From Chloroflexota bacterium (GTDB taxonomy: Bacteria; Chloroflexota; Anaerolineae; Anaerolineales; UBA4823), in NCBI GenBank assembly GCA_012798185.1, contig JAAZNS010000058.1, positions 1 to 9,264 on the forward strand: 9,264 bases of DNA, read 5' to 3'. Shown piece after piece: positions 5,807-9,264 of this stretch. The first letter of the stretch is position 1. Every line of letters begins with the position of its first letter. Made by a program: the position numbers and the translations under genes. A model generated the notes under the pieces. It saw only the letters and a list, made by a program, of their open reading frames with translations. It ran no database searches and was not told the origin of the DNA.

Positions 5807-7396
5807 ATGGAACTACGAGCGTATGAACATGCAGGTCTGATTATTGGCGGGATAATAATTATCCTGATTATACGCATGATCATTGGCTGGTGGGCTTCTA
5901 AAAAAGTCGAAAACAATATTGATTATGTTCTTGCCGGCAGGCGTTTGCCATTATGGATGGCAGCGCCATCGATCATGGCAACCTGGTTTGCAGCCGAAAC
6001 GTTGATGGGGTCTGCTAATGAAGCGTATCAATATGGTTTTCAAGGTGTAGTATTTGATCCCTTTGGAGCCACAATGTGTCTGGTTATTGCAGGCATCTTT
6101 GTTGTCCGCCTGGCACGGCGCGCCCAATATGTTACGATAATGGATTTCTTCCAGCATCGTTATGGTACAGCTATGTCGGTCATTGGTACCGTCACGCAGA
6201 TTATCACCTATTTTGGTTGGACCGCAGCGCAAATCGTGGCAGGCGGCGCGGTATTACAAGCTCTCTTGGGTTGGCCACTATCATGGGGCATGATCCTGGT
6301 AACTGTCATTGTAACTTTATACACATTGATGGGTGGGCTGTGGGCAGATACAGCGCTGGATTTCATGCAAATGTTCCTTACTTCGATTGGCTTGGTAATT
6401 ATTACTGTTGCCATCATAGTCAGTGTGGATGGCTGGCGCAACATGATCGGTTTAGCAGGAGCACAATATACAACGAACACGTTTGCAATCTGGCCAACCG
6501 CTGAGGATGGGTATTATGGTTATTTTGGGGTGCATGGTTGGTTTTATTATATTGCTGCTTGGCTTTCCCTTGGCCTTGGCGCTATCCCTGCACAGGATTA
6601 TTTACAGCGCACATGCGCAGCTAAAAATGAGAGTACAGCAGTTAAAGCTACGTTTCTGGCAGGCGCGCTTTATTTAGGATTTGGTGTTCTTTCTCCATTA
6701 ATTGGTGTTGTTGCTTATGGAGCCCTTGGACCTGAAATAAGCGGGGCGGGATCGGAAAATATCCTCATACTGATGGCAATGAAATATTTACCTCCAGCAT
6801 TGGTGGCGGTTTTTGTGGCAGTAATTACATCTGCCTTAATGAGCACATCCGACAGCTCATTGCTTGCAGGTGCCACCATGTTCACCGAAAACATCGTCAA
6901 GGTCTTTAAACCAGATCTATCAGATAAAGATTCATTACGACTTACTCGTATATCTTTACTGATAAGCGGGGTTTTAAGTTTGTTAATTGCTTTATTTGCC
7001 TCAACAATCTACAAGCTGGCAGTTATGGCAAATACGTCAATTCTGGTTGGGATGGCAGCCCCTTATTTGATTGGAATGTATTGGAAGAAAGCCAATCATT
7101 CGGGTGCATTGGCATCCTTTTTCAGCGGTATGATTTCATGGGTTGTACTTACATTAGGCTGGATGTATACCTACGTTCTGCCAGTAATATATGAAGGCGA
7201 GATGACAGATGAAGTGATCTGGGATTCGATATATATTGCATCAGCTCCTGCCTTTTTCATCTCGGTGATATTTCTTTTTGTGGTATCTTGGCTTACCCAA
7301 AAGAAAGATCCACCTAAAGAACTCACGGATATCAATGGTAAACCAGTGGACACGAAGAATGTCTTTGCCTGGAGCAAGGCTCCTGAGTATGAATGA
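5807..7396 (+). CDS. Sodium:solute symporter (SSS family) permease, copy 2
   Basis: This 529-residue inner-membrane permease is a paralogue of the gene at 1447-3084 and should likewise couple solute uptake to Na+. It has about 13 hydrophobic segments, the Na+-site segment SALMSTSDSSLL at 342-353, ATWFAAETLMG at 58-68, FDPFGA at 83-88 and the tail TQKKDPPK. The start at 5807 is preferred over the ATG at 5774 because of GAGGAG at 5793-5798 and because it restores exact alignment with copy 1. The two genes share near-identical DNA blocks: 20/20 nt at 7076-7095 versus 2716-2735, 20/20 at 7295-7314 versus 2944-2963, and 25/26 at 6041-6066 versus 1681-1706. This points to duplication. Copy 2 lacks the Cys pair seen in the late loop of copy 1 and ends sooner. 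It follows the saccharopine-DH-like gene by 59 nt and precedes the aldehyde oxidoreductase by 30 nt, so it probably belongs to their transcription unit. The substrate is unknown and may differ from that of copy 1. Confidence 0.9.
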   Translation: MELRAYEHAGLIIGGIIIILIIRMIIGWWASKKVENNIDYVLAGRRLPLWMAAPSIMATWFAAETLMGSANEAYQYGFQGVVFDPFGATMCLVIAGIFVVRLARRAQYVTIMDFFQHRYGTAMSVIGTVTQIITYFGWTAAQIVAGGAVLQALLGWPLSWGMILVTVIVTLYTLMGGLWADTALDFMQMFLTSIGLVIITVAIIVSVDGWRNMIGLAGAQYTTNTFAIWPTAEDGYYGYFGVHGWFYYIAAWLSLGLGAIPAQDYLQRTCAAKNESTAVKATFLAGALYLGFGVLSPLIGVVAYGALGPEISGAGSENILILMAMKYLPPALVAVFVAVITSALMSTSDSSLLAGATMFTENIVKVFKPDLSDKDSLRLTRISLLISGVLSLLIALFASTIYKLAVMANTSILVGMAAPYLIGMYWKKANHSGALASFFSGMISWVVLTLGWMYTYVLPVIYEGEMTDEVIWDSIYIASAPAFFISVIFLFVVSWLTQKKDPPKELTDINGKPVDTKNVFAWSKAPEYE

Positions 7397-7426
7397 AATA
7401 TATTAATAGCGTATAAGGAGTATATT

Positions 7427-9264
7427 ATGCCCTACGGATACACAGGACAGATATTGCATGTAGATTTATCACGGGGAAAATTGACAACAGAAACCCCGCC
7501 CGAATCGTTTTATCGAAAGTATATGGGCGGGAGTGCAATGGGATTGTATTATATCTTACGGGATATGCCCCCCGGCGTCGATCCACTAGCACCAGAGAAT
7601 GTATTAACGATAATGGCGAGCGTTGTCACGGGTGCGCCAATATCTGGTCAAAGCCGGATAAATATCAATGCTAAATCTCCCATGAGCGGAGCAATTGGCG
7701 ATTCGCAGGGGGGTGGTTTTTTCCCTGCTGAATTGAAATTCGCCGGTTATGATGGAATTGTTGTTAAGGGACATTCACCCACCCCGGTATATCTTTCGAT
7801 TATCGACGGAAAAGCAACGCTTCATGATGCTTCTCATTTACTCGGTAAATTCACCGGTGAAGTAGATGCAATTTTAAAGGAAGCCGTTGGTGATCCGAAG
7901 GCGGAAATTCTTCAACATGGCATTTCGGCAGAGAAGGGAGTACTATTTTCCAGTGTGGTCAATATGTCCAACAGGAATAATGGCAGAACCGGAATGGGGT
8001 TAGTTATGGCGAGTAAAAACCTGAAAGCCATTGTTGTCCGGGGAAAACAAAAAGTCGAAGTGGCTTATCCGGATAAAATTGCCGCACTGAATAAATCTGG
8101 ACCAGCCCTTATGAGTGAGAATCCTGATATGGACGGTTTGGGGAAATTGGGCACTGCTAGTGTAGTGATGTTCCAAAACTCGATTGGCACACTTCCTACT
8201 TATAATTACAATGCAGGACAATTCGATCGATGCGAAGACATAAGCGGTGAAACCCTATATGATACAGTCTTAAAGAAACGCGATACCTGTTTTGGCTGTA
8301 TCGTAAGATGTAAACGTGTGGTGGAAATCGCTGAAGGCCCATATCAGACAGATCCGCATTATGGAGGACCTGAATACGAAACGTTGTCTACATTTGGTTC
8401 ATATTGCGGGATAAATAATCTTGCTGCCATTTGCAAAGCTAATCAAATCTGTAATATGTATGGCGTTGATACTATATCCTGCGGGGCAACCATTGCGTTT
8501 GCTATTGAATGCTTTGAGAAAGGCATCATTGGATTAAAGGAAACCGGTGGTTTAGCACTGAGATATGGTGATCCGGATATTATGCTGGAAGTGTTAGATC
8601 AAATAGTGAATAATACTGGACCTTTAGGGATGGTTCTTTCGCAAGGATCAGCAAGGGCTGCAAAGGTGTGGGGTCCTGAATCTGAGAACTGTTTAATCAC
8701 TGTGAAAAATGAAGAAGCGCCTGCTCACATGCCTCAAGCCAAAAAGTCATTGGCTGTCATCTACGCAGTTAACCCATTTGGTGCTGATCACCAATCCAGC
8801 GAGCATGATCCGTTTTATGAAGAAGGATCCACACCACTATATTTAAATCGTTTAGCGCAATTGGATTTAAAAGATCCTACGGCACCTGGAAACCTGGGGC
8901 CTGAAAAAGTTCGCTTTGGTGCATACACCCAGATTTTTTATAGTATGCTGGATACCTTGGAGTTGTGCCAGTTTGTTTGGGGACCAGCCTGGACGCTGTA
9001 TGGACCAGCAGAAACTGTAGAATTTGTCAAAGCAGTCACCGGATGGGAAGTAAGCCTTTATGAGTTGATGAAAGTTGGTGAAAGACGGCTCAATATGCTG
9101 CGTGTATTCAATGCCCGGGAGGGCTTTGACCGAAGCGATGATAAACTGCCTAAAAAGTTCTTTGTTCCACTGGTTGGAACTGGTCCCAGCGCGGGTGTCG
9201 CTATCGAAAAGACTGAATTCGAAGCAGCTTTGGATACTTATTATCAGATAATGGGTTGGACAAA
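7427..9264 (+). CDS. aor: Tungsten-type aldehyde:ferredoxin oxidoreductase, 3'-truncated
   Basis: The frame runs open to the window edge, giving 612 residues. Archetypes are about 600-630 long, so only the extreme C-terminus is missing. The family oxidises aldehydes to carboxylates and passes electrons to ferredoxin in the cytoplasm using a bis-pterin tungsten (or molybdenum) cofactor and one 4Fe-4S cluster. The N-terminus YTGQILHVDLS is typical. Cluster ligands are C288, C291 and C295 (CxxCxxxC; C288 codon at 8288-8290) with C514 as the fourth. GPEYET (314-319) carries the family's active-site-region Glu, and SKNLKAI (196-202) is the classic segment. The two DxxGL(C/D) pterin motifs are altered to N343-M-Y-G-V-D348 and D509-T-L-E-L-C514. 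The usual GRGG is GRTG (186-189), and the ELPAYDPRG region is replaced by APAHMPQAKKSLA (431-443) with FGADHQSSEHDP (451-462). These features mark a distinct subfamily rather than the Pyrococcus AOR type. AAGGAG at 7415-7420, 6 nt before the ATG, fixes the start. Confidence 0.92.
   Translation, partial: MPYGYTGQILHVDLSRGKLTTETPPESFYRKYMGGSAMGLYYILRDMPPGVDPLAPENVLTIMASVVTGAPISGQSRININAKSPMSGAIGDSQGGGFFPAELKFAGYDGIVVKGHSPTPVYLSIIDGKATLHDASHLLGKFTGEVDAILKEAVGDPKAEILQHGISAEKGVLFSSVVNMSNRNNGRTGMGLVMASKNLKAIVVRGKQKVEVAYPDKIAALNKSGPALMSENPDMDGLGKLGTASVVMFQNSIGTLPTYNYNAGQFDRCEDISGETLYDTVLKKRDTCFGCIVRCKRVVEIAEGPYQTDPHYGGPEYETLSTFGSYCGINNLAAICKANQICNMYGVDTISCGATIAFAIECFEKGIIGLKETGGLALRYGDPDIMLEVLDQIVNNTGPLGMVLSQGSARAAKVWGPESENCLITVKNEEAPAHMPQAKKSLAVIYAVNPFGADHQSSEHDPFYEEGSTPLYLNRLAQLDLKDPTAPGNLGPEKVRFGAYTQIFYSMLDTLELCQFVWGPAWTLYGPAETVEFVKAVTGWEVSLYELMKVGERRLNMLRVFNAREGFDRSDDKLPKKFFVPLVGTGPSAGVAIEKTEFEAALDTYYQIMGWT

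Noticed and set aside
6076..6504. 142-codon + strand frame
   Set aside because: It is nested in another frame of symporter copy 2, whose conserved protein and alignment with copy 1 explain the DNA.
1..9264. Search for CRISPR arrays, tRNA/rRNA genes, insertion sequences, phage or toxin-antitoxin genes
   Set aside because: No regularly spaced repeats, transposase-like proteins, terminal inverted repeats with target duplications, or recognisable structural RNA sequences were seen on either strand.

Overview
The window carries six protein genes, all on the + strand, from what looks like an anaerobic or fermentative bacterium. The clearest ecological marker is a tungstopterin-type aldehyde:ferredoxin oxidoreductase, a family concentrated in anaerobes. 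Shine-Dalgarno sites are canonical (AGGAGG-like) and base composition is moderate and even, so I see no sign of a foreign island. Chloroflexota (Anaerolineae) or a similar fermenter would fit, but the phylum cannot be settled by reading alone.

Layout: (1) positions 1-1049 hold the 3' two thirds of a CoA-acylating methylmalonate/malonate semialdehyde dehydrogenase. (2) Positions 1050-1446 are a 397-nt gap without a credible gene. It holds an imperfect hairpin, a possible promoter, a cluster of TCAAATCAA-like motifs and a perfect 7-bp inverted repeat. (3) Positions 1447-4449 hold a sodium:solute symporter (SSS) followed after 6 nt by a PatA-type class III aminotransferase. (4) Positions 4450-4541 hold a GC-rich 9-bp hairpin and a 10-bp palindrome. 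(5) Positions 4542-7396 hold a saccharopine-dehydrogenase-like oxidoreductase and a second SSS symporter closely related to the first. (6) Positions 7427-9264 hold an aldehyde:ferredoxin oxidoreductase that lacks only its extreme C-terminus.

How the genes may work together (inference): two Na+-coupled importers bring in an amine, amino acid or N-carboxyalkyl (opine/saccharopine-like) compound. The saccharopine-DH-like enzyme and the aminotransferase process the amine and produce an aldehyde. The aldehyde is oxidised by the tungsten enzyme, yielding reduced ferredoxin, or by the CoA-acylating dehydrogenase, yielding an acyl-CoA and NADH. Each family is recognisable, but the combination is not a textbook pathway I can name. 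It is the best candidate in this window for an undescribed catabolic module; the substrate is unknown.
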